64,000 nucleotides of DNA from G963664115 sp965263045 (GCA_965263045.1 CBDHGK010000041.1:3782001-3846000); one strand, 5' to 3'; positions 27,264 through 36,924 are shown, counted from the stretch's first letter. Translations and numbers: made by a program. The notes: generated by a model from the sequence alone, not told the origin.

Positions 27264-29117
27264 TCAGGCAGCCGGCTGCCCGGATAAGCGCACGATACCT
27301 TCGGTCGACGCCTGGAGCTCGGGAGGAGCCGCCGTCTCGGAGGGCACGAGGAAGAGTCCCCAACGGCGGGTCCATCGCCCCACCGACCGGCTGCTGGTCG
27401 CGCGCACGAGCGGAACGGAAAGAAGCAAACCCGTAAAGATCGGCGTCAACCACAGGAAGAACGTCGGGCTGCAGTAGAGCGTGAGACCGGCCCACCCCAG
27501 CCCGACAGCCGTGGTTCCACGGGCGCTCCGCCAAGCCTGGGCCCACCCGACACTGCGGGCTTGGCGCACCGGAGGCTCCCACCCCTTGTCGTGGCCACCG
27601 AGCACGCTCAACACGAACCGGCTGTGATAGATCATCATCACCGGCGCGATCACCACTGCGAACAGCATTTCCAGCCCCGCACTGAGCAGCAGGCGACCGG
27701 TTCCACCGAACGACCGACGATTTCCGAACAGCGCAAGAATCACGCCCAGGAGCTTGGGCACGAACAACAGGGCGATAGTCACGCCCAGCAGCGGGACCCA
27801 TTCGCCCGGTGCGATCCAGCCACCCGGTTGATCTGGAAACAGTAGATAGCCTCCGGGAAAAGCCTCAATGCCGGCCGAGAGCATCGCGATATAGGCGGTA
27901 CTGGCCAGCAACATCAGCAGCCATAGCAACGATGCCACGTAGCCCAGCGCCCCCAGCAGAAAATGCAGCCGGCTCAACGGGTGCAGTCCACCCGTCGTCA
28001 GCAGTCGCAGATGCTGCAGGCTGCCCTGGGTCCAGCGGCGGTCGCGCTTGGCGTAATCCAGAATGTTAGCCGGCACTTCTTCGTAACTGCCACCGATCGA
28101 CGGCAGCAGATACACTCCCCATCCGGCCCGCCGCATCCAGGCCGCCTCGACGAAATCGTGGCTCAGCACGGGGCCACCGAGCGGCGGCGTGCCCCCGATC
28201 ACGGGCAGGCTGCAGTGCTCGACAAATGGCTCGATCCTGACAATGGCGTTGTGGCCCCAGTAGTTAGCCGCGTCGGTCTGCCAGAAACTCTGCCCGGTCG
28301 CGAGCATCGGACTGTAGACGCTTGCGGCAAACTGCACCAAACGGCCAAACAGCGTATCCCGGCGGGCCGGAATCGGCACAGTCTGGATGAGGCCGATGCC
28401 GGGGTTGGCCTCCATCCTATGCACCAGTTCGACCAAGGTGGACCCGGTCATGACGCTGTCGGCGTCCAGCACCACCATGAAATCGTATTGCGCGCCCCAA
28501 CGGCGACAGAATTCGGCAATGTTGCCGGCCTTACGACCGATGTTAGCCTCGCGCCGGCGGTAGAACAAACCGGTCAAACGATCCAGTTCCTGCTCGAGCG
28601 TGGTCCACGCAGCCTCTTCGGCCCGGGCGCGGACCGGGTCGGTCGTATCGCTGAGCAGGTATAGGTCGAACTGTTCCGTATGAGGGGTCTCGGCCAGAGA
28701 GCGCAGTACGGCCCGCAGGCCGCCCATGATCCGCTCGGGGTCTTCGTTGTAGGCCGGCATGATGAGGGCCGTGCGGCTCGCGATCGGTCCAGCGAGTCTC
28801 GGAACAATCGATTGACCGAGCGACAGTGGATCACGCCGGAGGGCCATCAGCATGAATCCGATGACGGCGTTCCAGAATGGAATAGAAATCCAACTGAAGG
28901 TCACCGTAAACAGCACCAGAACGACGACCTCCAGGGCGTTCACACCCCCGGACCGAATGATGTCGAACATCATGCTGACACCGGTGAGGGCTGTAGCGCC
29001 CACCAGACCGAAGAACAGCCCGTGGCGGAGCCTCAGCCGCTCGGGACGGATGCTGTCGGGATGGTTTTCCCGGTTCGGATTCGGCATCTTAGTAGACACG
29101 ATCGGGATACCAGACAT
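27264..29117 (-). CDS. opgH: Glucans biosynthesis glucosyltransferase OpgH
   Basis: A 617-residue family-2 membrane glucosyltransferase that builds the beta-1,2 backbone of osmoregulated periplasmic glucans from UDP-glucose. Two N-terminal membrane segments (33-53, 61-85), then the catalytic domain: MPAYNEDPERI, VLDADSVM (D-x-D), TPPLGGPVLSHDF, and KRDRRWTQGSLQH (the Q-x-x-R-W-type motif), then about six more membrane segments. It is shorter than the enterobacterial protein (about 850 residues) and lacks the long N-terminal cytoplasmic arm. The start overlaps the end of opgG by 29 bp. Confidence 0.9.
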   Translation of the reverse strand: MSGIPIVSTKMPNPNRENHPDSIRPERLRLRHGLFFGLVGATALTGVSMMFDIIRSGGVNALEVVVLVLFTVTFSWISIPFWNAVIGFMLMALRRDPLSLGQSIVPRLAGPIASRTALIMPAYNEDPERIMGGLRAVLRSLAETPHTEQFDLYLLSDTTDPVRARAEEAAWTTLEQELDRLTGLFYRRREANIGRKAGNIAEFCRRWGAQYDFMVVLDADSVMTGSTLVELVHRMEANPGIGLIQTVPIPARRDTLFGRLVQFAASVYSPMLATGQSFWQTDAANYWGHNAIVRIEPFVEHCSLPVIGGTPPLGGPVLSHDFVEAAWMRRAGWGVYLLPSIGGSYEEVPANILDYAKRDRRWTQGSLQHLRLLTTGGLHPLSRLHFLLGALGYVASLLWLLMLLASTAYIAMLSAGIEAFPGGYLLFPDQPGGWIAPGEWVPLLGVTIALLFVPKLLGVILALFGNRRSFGGTGRLLLSAGLEMLFAVVIAPVMMIYHSRFVLSVLGGHDKGWEPPVRQARSVGWAQAWRSARGTTAVGLGWAGLTLYCSPTFFLWLTPIFTGLLLSVPLVRATSSRSVGRWTRRWGLFLVPSETAAPPELQASTEGIVRLSGQPAA

Positions 29118-30711
29118 AGCTCCACGTTTCGGTCAATTGACGGCCATCCAGCGTCAGGTAGAGCCGCATGTCAGCGGGTCGATCGCCGTCCGGAGTCAGC
29201 CTGAAAACGGCCCGCCATCCCCGGCTATCGGGGAGTTGCTGGACCCTGAGATCCGAGGTCTGACCGGCGGAGACTTCCAGTTGCGCTTCAACTGGCTCGA
29301 TGAGGTCGAGCGAGGACAATTCCCCACCCATGAAATCGACGATGACCCTGCGCTGGCTCGGCGGAGGCGCCGGGTTCTGTCCGGGAAGAGCGTCCCTTCC
29401 GATGCGCGTGCGCGCGACTTCGGCCAGCGACTGGCTTTGAAGTCGGCCATCGAATGCCAGCAACCGGTACCGGTAGCTCCGTTCGTCGCCGGCCATGAAC
29501 GGTGTGTCCGGCACCCAGTAGGCGGCGATGTTGTCGTTGAACTCGGAATTGGTGGGAAAGGCCAGCAATTCAACGCCTCCGCTGCCCCAATCGCCCTCTC
29601 CGACGGCGACCCACTCACTGGGCCGGCGATGGTAATTGGCCTCCAGATCGAGGTAGTTGTCGAAATCGCGGTCCCGTTGCACCAGGCCGAACCCCTGTGG
29701 ATGGACATCGCTCTGCGACGTGACCTGCAGCCCAGGTCCATTGACCAGCGGCCGCCAGATCCACTCCCCGGAGGCGGTTTGCATCAGCAGACCGTCCGAG
29801 TCGTGCACCTGGGGGCGGAAGTCATCGAACGCCGGCGTCCGGTCCGGACCGTACAGAAACATGCTGCTCATGGGCGCCACGCCGAGCTTGGCCACATCCT
29901 GTCGCGCATACAGGCGTGCATCGACTTCCAGCGCCGTCGGAGCCCCCGGCTCGAGATCGAAGCGATAGGCGCCTGTCACCGACGGACTGTCGAGCAGGGC
30001 GTAGAAGGTGAGCGTCGTCGCCTCCGGTCCCGGTCGGACCAACCAGAATTCCCGGAACGCTGGGAATTCCTCACCGGTGGCCAGCGCGGTATCGACAGCC
30101 AGGCCCCGCGACGACAGGCCATAGACATGCCCCCGCCCCAGCAGCCGAAAATAGGAGGCACCGAGGAACACGACGACCTCATCTTTGATTTCAGCGCTGT
30201 TGAGTGGATAGTGTATCCGGAAACCGGCGTATCCCAAGTCGGGACCGACCGTATCGGCAATCGAAGCCGCACTGCCGTCGTAGCGGAACCGGTTCTTGTC
30301 GAATCTGAGCGCCGTGATCTCCTCTTCGTCGACGAGGTGAATCCGGACGGATTCCCGGAACAGAGCACCGGGATGAAACAGCTGTACCTCGAACGGCGCC
30401 TCATTGCGCCACAGGGCCAACTCGGGGCGAAAGCGGATGGACCGGTACTGGTCATAATCCATGTGCTCAAGCGCTGCCGGCAAATCAGAGGGCGGGGGCG
30501 AGTATGGGGTGCGCGCAAGGTTACGTGCACCCTCGCTGAGTTGTTCGAACAGCGTCGCCGCCGTCAATGGCGCGAGCCGGGAGGTGGATGCTTCGATTGC
30601 GAACGATTCCTCAACCCGGCTCCGGTTGGCATCCCGATCGGTTTGGGATAATGTGGTGTCGGGCGCCAAAGCAGGTTCGCACGCCACGGCGAATATCAAC
30701 GTCAGCGACAA
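29089..30711 (-). CDS. opgG: Glucans biosynthesis protein OpgG/MdoG family
   Basis: The body (from AIEASTSRLAPLTAATLFEQ) is the MdoG domain: DYDQYRSIRF, FEVQLFHPGALFRE, DLGYAGFRIHYPLN, VFLGASYFRLLGRGHVYGLSSRGLA and GPGLQVTSQSDVHPQGFGLVQRDRDF in its usual order. It is a periplasmic partner of OpgH that shapes the glucan. The start is uncertain: between the divergent gene at 30775 and the domain there is no in-frame ATG or GTG, only a TTG at 30711, giving a short signal (SLTLIFAVAC, possible lipoprotein). An upstream ATG would overlap the divergent gene by about 290 bp and is unlikely. Confidence 0.85.
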   Translation of the reverse strand: MSLTLIFAVACEPALAPDTTLSQTDRDANRSRVEESFAIEASTSRLAPLTAATLFEQLSEGARNLARTPYSPPPSDLPAALEHMDYDQYRSIRFRPELALWRNEAPFEVQLFHPGALFRESVRIHLVDEEEITALRFDKNRFRYDGSAASIADTVGPDLGYAGFRIHYPLNSAEIKDEVVVFLGASYFRLLGRGHVYGLSSRGLAVDTALATGEEFPAFREFWLVRPGPEATTLTFYALLDSPSVTGAYRFDLEPGAPTALEVDARLYARQDVAKLGVAPMSSMFLYGPDRTPAFDDFRPQVHDSDGLLMQTASGEWIWRPLVNGPGLQVTSQSDVHPQGFGLVQRDRDFDNYLDLEANYHRRPSEWVAVGEGDWGSGGVELLAFPTNSEFNDNIAAYWVPDTPFMAGDERSYRYRLLAFDGRLQSQSLAEVARTRIGRDALPGQNPAPPPSQRRVIVDFMGGELSSLDLIEPVEAQLEVSAGQTSDLRVQQLPDSRGWRAVFRLTPDGDRPADMRLYLTLDGRQLTETWSYVWYPDRVY

Positions 30712-30774
30712 GGCAGCGATGATGAGACCCCTCTCGGGGACTCTCGCGGTGCCCTGGGAGCGGCAACACTCAAG

Positions 30775-32397
30775 ATGAGCGTGACAGCAAACTTCCCGCG
30801 CTTCGCAATTGCCCTCCTGATTATCAACAGTCTGTTGCTGGCTCCACTGTGGCTGATTACGGGCGGTCTGGGTCATATCTGGATCGCTCTTGAGTCGTTG
30901 CTCGTCGTCGGACTCTTCGCTCTGTTGCCCGGCCGGCGGTGGAGACAGGTGCTGGCAGCCGGCACCGCAACCGGCCTGGTGTTGCTGAGCGTCGTCGCAC
31001 TCGCGAATTCCGTGGCCCGGCAGAGTCTCGGCCGCGAATTGAACCTCTACCTTGACATCCACCTGATGAGCGCGGTCTATAAGCTGCTGGACGGAGCACT
31101 GGGTCCCGCCGTGGCTGTCGTCCTCATTCTGGGGCTGACGCTTTGTGCCACTCTCCTGATCCTCGCCCTAGTCTACCTGTTGGCGCCGGTCGAGGTCCAT
31201 GGGCCGACATGGGGCACCCGGCTCGCCGGCGTCGCGCTGATCGCTCTCTTCGGAGTCGGTCTCGTCGGCGAACAGATGCCGGCCCATAATGAACGCATCG
31301 CGCTGCCGGCGGTGGAGATCGCCACGGATCAGACCCGGCGCTTCTTCCTGACTCTGGAGGAACGGGAGCGATTCACCGCCGAACTGGAGGCTGTGCCCGA
31401 CCGCTATGACGGAGTGCCTGGCTTGCTCGACAAGCTCGTCGACCATGATGTCCTCCTGGCCTTTATCGAATCCTATGGCGTGTCGACTCTCTACGACCCC
31501 CGTTTTTCGCCCGTCATTCAGTCTCGGCTGGAGGTGCTCGACGGACGTCTTGCGAACACCGGGCTGTACCTGGCCACCGGTATGCTGCTCGCACCGACCC
31601 AGGGCGGCGAGTCCTGGCTCTCGCACGGATCGCTGTTGAGCGGGTTGTGGCTGGACAATCAGTTGCGTTACCAGCTGATGCTGGCCGGCGGCCGGGAGAC
31701 TCTGATCGACGACTTCCGACGCGTGGGACATCGCACGGTAGCCCTGATGCCGGCGATCACGCTCGCATGGCCCGAAGGGGAACGCCTGGGCTACGACCAG
31801 ATTTTTGCCTATCGGGACATCCCATACGCGGGGCCCGCGCTGAATTGGGTCACGATGCCGGATCAGTACACCTGGTCCTTCCTGGAACAAACCATCCGCA
31901 ACACGGATGACGCCGACACGCGACCCGTGTTCGCCGAGATCGGGCTGATCAGCAGTCACGCTCCATGGACGCCGATCCTGCCGGTCCTGGATGACTGGGA
32001 CAGCATCGGCGATGGATCGGTCTTCGCGCCATGGGAAAACGCCGGTGAACGTCCTGACGAATTGTGGCAGGACATGGACCGCGTCCGCGAGCACTATGCG
32101 CTTTCGGTGGACTATGCGATCCACACGATGGCCCGTTACGCCGAGCGTTTCGTCGACGACCAGACCCTGCTCATCGCGCTCGGCGATCACCAGGCGGCAC
32201 CGTTGATTATCGGTGAAGATGCCGGCCGAGCCGTGCCTGTCCACGTCATCAGCCGGGATCCGGCGCTGGTCGAGCCCTTTCTGGACTGGGGGTTCCAGTC
32301 TGGAGCGATCCCGGACCCGGACCAGACGCCACCGGGCATGGATGCCTTTCGTGACTGGTTCGTACACGCTTTCAGCAAAGCCGCCACAGCGGGCTAA
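30775..32397 (+). CDS. Membrane-anchored sulfatase/alkaline-phosphatase-fold protein (OpgB/LtaS-like)
   Basis: A 540-residue protein with four to five N-terminal membrane segments (residues 8-175) and a periplasmic alkaline-phosphatase-superfamily domain. Landmarks are HDVLLAFIESYGVSTLYDPRF (the LtaS/OpgB-type F-x-E-S-Y-G strand), HGSLLSGLW (where the nucleophile loop should lie) and LIALGDHQAAP (metal-binding D-H). Next to opgG and opgH it is a natural candidate for adding phosphoglycerol or phosphoethanolamine to the glucan. The usual nucleophile Thr is not obvious; a Ser in SHGSLL may replace it. Divergent from opgG with about 60 bp between them. Confidence 0.7.
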   Translation: MSVTANFPRFAIALLIINSLLLAPLWLITGGLGHIWIALESLLVVGLFALLPGRRWRQVLAAGTATGLVLLSVVALANSVARQSLGRELNLYLDIHLMSAVYKLLDGALGPAVAVVLILGLTLCATLLILALVYLLAPVEVHGPTWGTRLAGVALIALFGVGLVGEQMPAHNERIALPAVEIATDQTRRFFLTLEERERFTAELEAVPDRYDGVPGLLDKLVDHDVLLAFIESYGVSTLYDPRFSPVIQSRLEVLDGRLANTGLYLATGMLLAPTQGGESWLSHGSLLSGLWLDNQLRYQLMLAGGRETLIDDFRRVGHRTVALMPAITLAWPEGERLGYDQIFAYRDIPYAGPALNWVTMPDQYTWSFLEQTIRNTDDADTRPVFAEIGLISSHAPWTPILPVLDDWDSIGDGSVFAPWENAGERPDELWQDMDRVREHYALSVDYAIHTMARYAERFVDDQTLLIALGDHQAAPLIIGEDAGRAVPVHVISRDPALVEPFLDWGFQSGAIPDPDQTPPGMDAFRDWFVHAFSKAATAG

Positions 32398-32451
32398 CAG
32401 CTGAAGCCACCGCGTGGGCAGCCCCCGCGCATAGGGAGTGCTCACTTCGAC

Positions 32452-33279
32452 ATGTCGTGCGCAGAATGGTATGGGATGTTTCGGTCCCTGATCGTTTACT
32501 GGCGTCCCGGTCGTCAGAAAGGCTTGCGTCAGCTCTATCGGCCGCTGGTGGGTCCCGGGGACCTGGTCTTCGATATCGGGGCACACCTGGGTGATCGATC
32601 CGTGGCATTCGCGGCCCTCGGTGCCCGCGTCGTGGCCCTCGAGCCCCAGCCGAGGGTCGCAGGGTGGCTCCGGCGGTTTGTGGGCCCCAACGACCGGATC
32701 ACCGTGCGGGCGGAAGCCGTGGGCCGCGCGCCGGGAACCGCCCGGCTGGCCATCAGTCAGCGAACACCCACCGTTTCCACACTGGCCGAAACATGGCGGA
32801 AGACGCTACCGGAAACCAACCCGGGATTCCGACGGGTCCGTTGGGAGGACCAGGCGGAGGTCCCCGTCATTACGCTGGATGCCCTCATCGAAATTTATGG
32901 CCTTCCGCAGTTCTGCAAAATCGATATCGAGGGGTACGAAGCCGAGGCCCTGGCCGGACTGAGTCATCCCATACCCGGGATGTCGGTGGAGTTCGTCTCC
33001 GGCAGCCTGGAAGTGGCCCGAGCCTGTATTCATCGTCTCGATGAGCTCGATAGTTATGAGTTCAACGCCATTTCAGGTGAGGGGCGGGCGTTCGTGTTCG
33101 ACGGATGGGTGGGGAGCGCCCGCATCGCAGCCTGGCTGGACGGCGGCGCCGGCGGCGCGTCATCGGGCGACATCTACGCCCGGCTCCGGTTCGCGCCTCC
33201 CGACCAAGTCGACCCCGCAGGTGATGGACGCTCAGGCCGTTTACCCCACGGGCCCGGAGGGGGCGCGGCCACGGTGTGA
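32452..33279 (+). CDS. FkbM family methyltransferase
   Basis: A 275-residue SAM-dependent methyltransferase. Motif I is FDIGAHLGDRSVAFA, followed by VVALEPQPRVAGWL (motif II, acidic residue binding the ribose) and the FkbM hallmark KIDIEGYEAEAL. FkbM proteins methylate hydroxyls on sugars or other glycan and natural-product acceptors. The gene follows the OpgB-like gene by 54 bp on the same strand, so methylation of the periplasmic glucan or of another sugar is a reasonable guess. The last 40 residues are low complexity (Gly, Pro, Ala). Confidence 0.8.
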   Translation: MSCAEWYGMFRSLIVYWRPGRQKGLRQLYRPLVGPGDLVFDIGAHLGDRSVAFAALGARVVALEPQPRVAGWLRRFVGPNDRITVRAEAVGRAPGTARLAISQRTPTVSTLAETWRKTLPETNPGFRRVRWEDQAEVPVITLDALIEIYGLPQFCKIDIEGYEAEALAGLSHPIPGMSVEFVSGSLEVARACIHRLDELDSYEFNAISGEGRAFVFDGWVGSARIAAWLDGGAGGASSGDIYARLRFAPPDQVDPAGDGRSGRLPHGPGGGAATV

Positions 33280-33323
33280 CAACCGTTGTCCGGGGCTGGG
33301 AGATTCACCAAACTATTCTTGAT

Positions 33324-34778
33324 CTACTGTTCCTGCGCGCAAGACGACCTTGAATCCGGGGCCGGCCTTTCCACGTCCGCGTATACGACGAGGTCTCCGC
33401 CAACCGACTCGTACTCCACGTTCGTCAGTCTGGGGCTGCCCGGGGGCTTCGACAACGAGGGTTTGACGGCCGTCAGGCCGCCAACGAACTGGGGGGAAAT
33501 CGTGATGATCATCCGGTCAACAAGTTGGCACTCCATGAAGTTCGTGATAACGCCCGCCCCCCCCTCCACCATCAGCGAACGGATATCCAGCGTATACAGA
33601 TGCCCCAGCAACATGCGGAGATCGACCCTGCCGTCGGGTCGCGAAGGCAGTCGAACGACGTCGGCTCCGGCCTCCCGGAGCCGTTGTTCTCGATCGGTGC
33701 TCGCCTGCAGGGTGGTCACGACGATCGGCGGAACGCACGGCGCGCTGAGGAGCCTCATGTCGAGCGGGGAGCGCAGGAGTGAGTCCAGAACGATCGGCTG
33801 TGGGTTCGGACCGGCTACGAGACGGACGGTGAGACGCGGATCGTCCGACAGAAGGGTGTTGATTCCGACCAGGACCGCATCGTGCATCGACCGCAGTTGG
33901 TGAGTCAGCGCCTGGGAAATAGGATTGCTGAGCTGGAACGGTTTGCCGGCCTCAGCCGCGATCGAACCGTCGAGACTCTGGGCGTAACTCAACGTCACCG
34001 AGGGCATGGCCTCCGGGTGTGGACGCTCCCCGGCATGCGTCAACCTTGCACGCAGTCGGGCCACCGCGCCCCCGTTGATGGGCTCGGGCACCGTTTCAAA
34101 AAACATCGATGCCGCAGCCGGGTCCGTGAATATTTCGCCTGAGGGTGAGGTGCCGTTCGGGAACGGGCTCAGGAGGTGGCCCATTTTGGATGCCTTCGTC
34201 TGGAGATATGCCGAATTTTCCGGTCGCGGTGGGGTTCGGTGCCGCACCCGTTCAACGACGCGGACTCCGAAAGCCTCCAGCGCTTTCACCTTCTCCGGGT
34301 TGTTGGTTGCCAGTCGAACGGCGTCGACCCGCTGATCCTTGATCATCGCGGCGGCATGGGTGTAGGTCCTCACGTCGGCAGGGAACCCCAGATGCAGATT
34401 CGCTTCCACGGTATCCATCCCCTGGTCCTGCAACGCGTAGGCATGGATCTTGTTGTTCAGTCCAATGCCCCTCCCCTCCTGCCTCAGATACAGGAGCAGC
34501 CCACGGCCTTCCTGAGAAATGTAGTACAGGGCGGCCTGCAATTGATCCCCGCAATCACAGCGCAGCGAGTGGAACACGTCCCCGGTCAGGCATTCGGAAT
34601 GGATACGCACCAGGGGCGGCGCGCCCTCAACCTCACCCATGCGGATCGCCAGATGCTCCTTGAGTTCCTGGTCCTGGTACACGGTGACCTTGAATTCACC
34701 GAAAGCCGTCGGGAGACGGGCCGATCCCGATCGGTAGATCGAGTTCCCTGTGGCTGTTCCGAGTTCTATTTCCATCAC
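33324..34778 (-). CDS. Fusion of GTP cyclohydrolase II (RibA) with a RibD-type reductase domain
   Basis: A 484-residue two-domain protein. Residues 1-210 are GTP cyclohydrolase II: zinc cysteines Cys63, Cys74 and Cys76 (SECLTGDVFHSLRCDCGDQ in pieces) and the catalytic LYLRQEGRGIGL. Residues 265-484 are a RibD C-terminal (dihydrofolate-reductase-fold) pyrimidine reductase: VTLSYAQSLDGSIA, VLVGINTLLSDDPRLTVR, SLMVEGGAGVITNFM. The deaminase domain of RibD is absent. GTP would be opened to the diaminopyrimidine ribotide and then reduced to the ribityl form without deamination. It is not with other rib genes but beside a phosphatase, a phosphatidyltransferase and a pterin-synthase-like gene, so a non-riboflavin use is plausible. 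Confidence 0.88.
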   Translation of the reverse strand: MMEIELGTATGNSIYRSGSARLPTAFGEFKVTVYQDQELKEHLAIRMGEVEGAPPLVRIHSECLTGDVFHSLRCDCGDQLQAALYYISQEGRGLLLYLRQEGRGIGLNNKIHAYALQDQGMDTVEANLHLGFPADVRTYTHAAAMIKDQRVDAVRLATNNPEKVKALEAFGVRVVERVRHRTPPRPENSAYLQTKASKMGHLLSPFPNGTSPSGEIFTDPAAASMFFETVPEPINGGAVARLRARLTHAGERPHPEAMPSVTLSYAQSLDGSIAAEAGKPFQLSNPISQALTHQLRSMHDAVLVGINTLLSDDPRLTVRLVAGPNPQPIVLDSLLRSPLDMRLLSAPCVPPIVVTTLQASTDREQRLREAGADVVRLPSRPDGRVDLRMLLGHLYTLDIRSLMVEGGAGVITNFMECQLVDRMIITISPQFVGGLTAVKPSLSKPPGSPRLTNVEYESVGGDLVVYADVERPAPDSRSSCAQEQ

Positions 34779-35077
34779 GTGAGAATTCTCGCCAGTTCAG
34801 AATTTGAGCGTCCCGCGTCTACTGCAACCGTACAATAGGGTGGGCCCTGCCAGCGTTATGTATTCGCTTGCGAAAAACCGGGAGAGGGGAATATCACCCG
34901 CGTCAGAGCTAAACACAAACGCACTTCTGGGTCAATTATTCCGTTTCCGAAGCCGCGTCCTGGGACGACCCGATCGGGGCGGGACTCTGTTCGCTCCCGG
35001 CCCATGGCACGGCATTGAACACCGCATCCTGGGGGTCCATGGCTTGCACAGCCCCGCCCCACTCCAAGGTTGAACGG

Positions 35078-35668
35078 ATGAATTCAGAACAGCATGCTCC
35101 GTCCAGGCTGTTCCTTGTGCGTCATGGCCAGGATCTCGATAATTCGCGTGCCCTCATCAACGGCCGGCGCGATACCGGGCTCACGCGACTGGGCAGAGCC
35201 CAGGCGCTGGCCGTGGCGGAGCAGCTTGGATCGGAGGTCATCGGCTGCATATACGCATCGCCACTCCGGCGGGCGCGCCAGACGGCTGCGATAATCTCGG
35301 AAAAACTGGATATCGGAAAGCTTTATGTCGAGCCCGACCTCATCGAAAGGGACTATGGAGACCTTACCGGAAAACCGACCGCCGAAATCCCTGTGTATGC
35401 CCGCAAGACACTCTTGTTATGTGGCTTTCGCTACGTCATCGATTCACCTGGCGCGGAAGAGTACGGGCACCTTTGGACACGCGCGGGAAAGGCTCTGCGT
35501 AGAATTCAGAATCGGCATGTCGGGCAGGGGGTTCTCGTCGTGGCCCACAACGAAGTGATCAAAATGATGCGGGCGAATTTCAACGGGAATAGTTGGGAAG
35601 ATGAACTGCGGCTCCCCCCCCTGAACAATGGTGAGGTAATCGCGCTGGGTCAGGCGGGTCCGCGCTAG
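35078..35668 (+). CDS. Histidine phosphatase family protein
   Basis: A 196-residue phosphoglycerate-mutase-like phosphatase. The nucleophile motif is LFLVRHGQDLD near the N-terminus, with ASPLRRARQTA, the acid Glu region LIERDYGDLTG and the second His in VLVVAHNEVIK. Start set at an ATG with AAGG upstream; an earlier ATG would add 21 residues without family pattern. In this cluster it could dephosphorylate a ribityl or pyrimidine phosphate. The stop TAG comes from the CTAG end of repeat copy 3. Confidence 0.85.
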   Translation: MNSEQHAPSRLFLVRHGQDLDNSRALINGRRDTGLTRLGRAQALAVAEQLGSEVIGCIYASPLRRARQTAAIISEKLDIGKLYVEPDLIERDYGDLTGKPTAEIPVYARKTLLLCGFRYVIDSPGAEEYGHLWTRAGKALRRIQNRHVGQGVLVVAHNEVIKMMRANFNGNSWEDELRLPPLNNGEVIALGQAGPR

Positions 35669-35941
35669 TGGCCTGTAACAGAGATATCGCCAGTGGCGTT
35701 CGGAGCGCAACGGGGCCGGATTCTAGGAGTCGACGACGAGGGAATGCGCCTACATTCCGAGAAGGAGCGACAACGAAGACGGCCCCGTTCCGCCCGAACC
35801 CTTCGGGCCGATGGGGGTTGCCGTCGATATCTTTGTCGCTCGTCGGTCATGATGAAACAGCATCATTCCCTCCTCGCTTCGCGATCTCGCCTGGCAAGAC
35901 CCATCGGCGCCGCTGGCGATGTCTCTGTTACAGGCCACTAG
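35665..35941. repeat. MITE-like element, copy 3 (variant ends)
   Basis: About 277 bp with CTAG at both edges. The inverted ends differ from those of copies 1, 2 and 4: they read CTAGTGGCCTGTAACAGAGA and match over about 34 bp with a few mismatches. The interior shares the ACGGGGCCGGATTC and CGACAACGAAGACGGCCCCG segments with copies 1 and 2, so this is a second subfamily with the same core. Confidence 0.8.
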
Positions 35942-35997
35942 GATAGAGCCGGATACAACCTTCCCATCCAATTCCATTCGGCCGCGGCCCGACGGTC

Positions 35998-36753
35998 CTA
36001 ATCCGGGCCCCCCCGGCGGGCCAGCCAGGCGACATCGGCCGCAAACGAACCGCAGAGCAGCAGGAGTCCGGTCAATGCGACGGCATCGCTGGCCGGCGGC
36101 AGCAGCGGTGGCGCGAGGCAGACCGTCAGCGACAGTGCCTGCACAACACATACCGTCTGACGGCGTCGGCTTTGCTCGAGAGGGCGCCGCAGCCATGGCA
36201 GCAGATATCCCGATGCGACAAACAGGTAGCGCATCAGTCCGGCCGCAAGAACCCAGGGTCCGGCTTTGCCGAACTGCCACGCCAGTGCGGCGGCGGCAAA
36301 GATCAACGTCGCGTCGGTTTCCATATCGAAACGTGCCCCGAAATCGCTCGCATCACCGCGATTGCGGGCCAGCCACCCGTCGACACCGTCGAGAGCGATC
36401 GCAAACAGTGCGACGACGGCCGCAAACCAGGCAAGTGCCCCGGTCGCGCTTTCACCGATCAGCGCAAGCAACAGCGCCGCCATTGCCGCGCGCGCCAGCG
36501 TTACCTTGTTTGCCGGCCCGAACGATTCCGAATCCAGGTACCGTCTGGCGAGGGTCACGATCAGCGCGGCGCCCAGCCCGAAGATCAGCGACGCCTTCAG
36601 CGGGAAGAGTCGGCTCACCTCGAAAAACCACCGGACCGTCCAGGCCACTCCCGCGGTCATGATGAACGACACTGCGACGATCCGACCCGCGTTTGGTGCT
36701 GCAGCAGGCCGCCTACGAAGACTGGGAGCCACCCTGGACATGACCGGAGACAA
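35998..36753 (-). CDS. CDP-alcohol phosphatidyltransferase family protein
   Basis: A 251-residue membrane protein with about six hydrophobic segments. The CDP-alcohol transferase motif is complete: DGVDGWLAR, then G-x-x-x-D and D, in NRGDASDFGARFDMETDA taken as spaced residues. These enzymes join a diacylglycerol-type phosphatidyl, or another CDP-linked group, to an alcohol. It is not pgsA or pssA by context. It lies between the phosphatase and the dehydrogenase operon, which suggests that the product of the cluster is attached to a lipid or other phospho-alcohol. Confidence 0.85.
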   Translation of the reverse strand: MSPVMSRVAPSLRRRPAAAPNAGRIVAVSFIMTAGVAWTVRWFFEVSRLFPLKASLIFGLGAALIVTLARRYLDSESFGPANKVTLARAAMAALLLALIGESATGALAWFAAVVALFAIALDGVDGWLARNRGDASDFGARFDMETDATLIFAAAALAWQFGKAGPWVLAAGLMRYLFVASGYLLPWLRRPLEQSRRRQTVCVVQALSLTVCLAPPLLPPASDAVALTGLLLLCGSFAADVAWLARRGGPD

Positions 36754-36924
36754 TTCCTTTTCTGATCGTGATCAGACTCGCCTTTCGTATAGTGTAGGAG
36801 GTCTGTTCGGCTACGCTTTCGAACGCGTTCCGCTCAGGTGTTATCGAGTTCCGGATTTCGTAAGGATTCTTACATCTTTCATTTTGTGCAGCAAGCACCG
36901 ACCACCGCCGGGGAGAAGCACCTG

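Noticed and set aside
28852..30651. 599-codon plus-strand frame across opgG/opgH
   Set aside because: It is Arg-, Gln- and His-rich, lies antisense to two well-recognised genes and has no ribosome binding site.
31168..32586. 472-codon minus-strand frame antisense to the OpgB-like gene
   Set aside because: No family features; the plus-strand protein has the membrane segments and the alkaline-phosphatase-fold motifs.
34779..35077. FMN riboswitch upstream of the RibA-RibD fusion
   Set aside because: None of the conserved RFN-element blocks could be found in this stretch.
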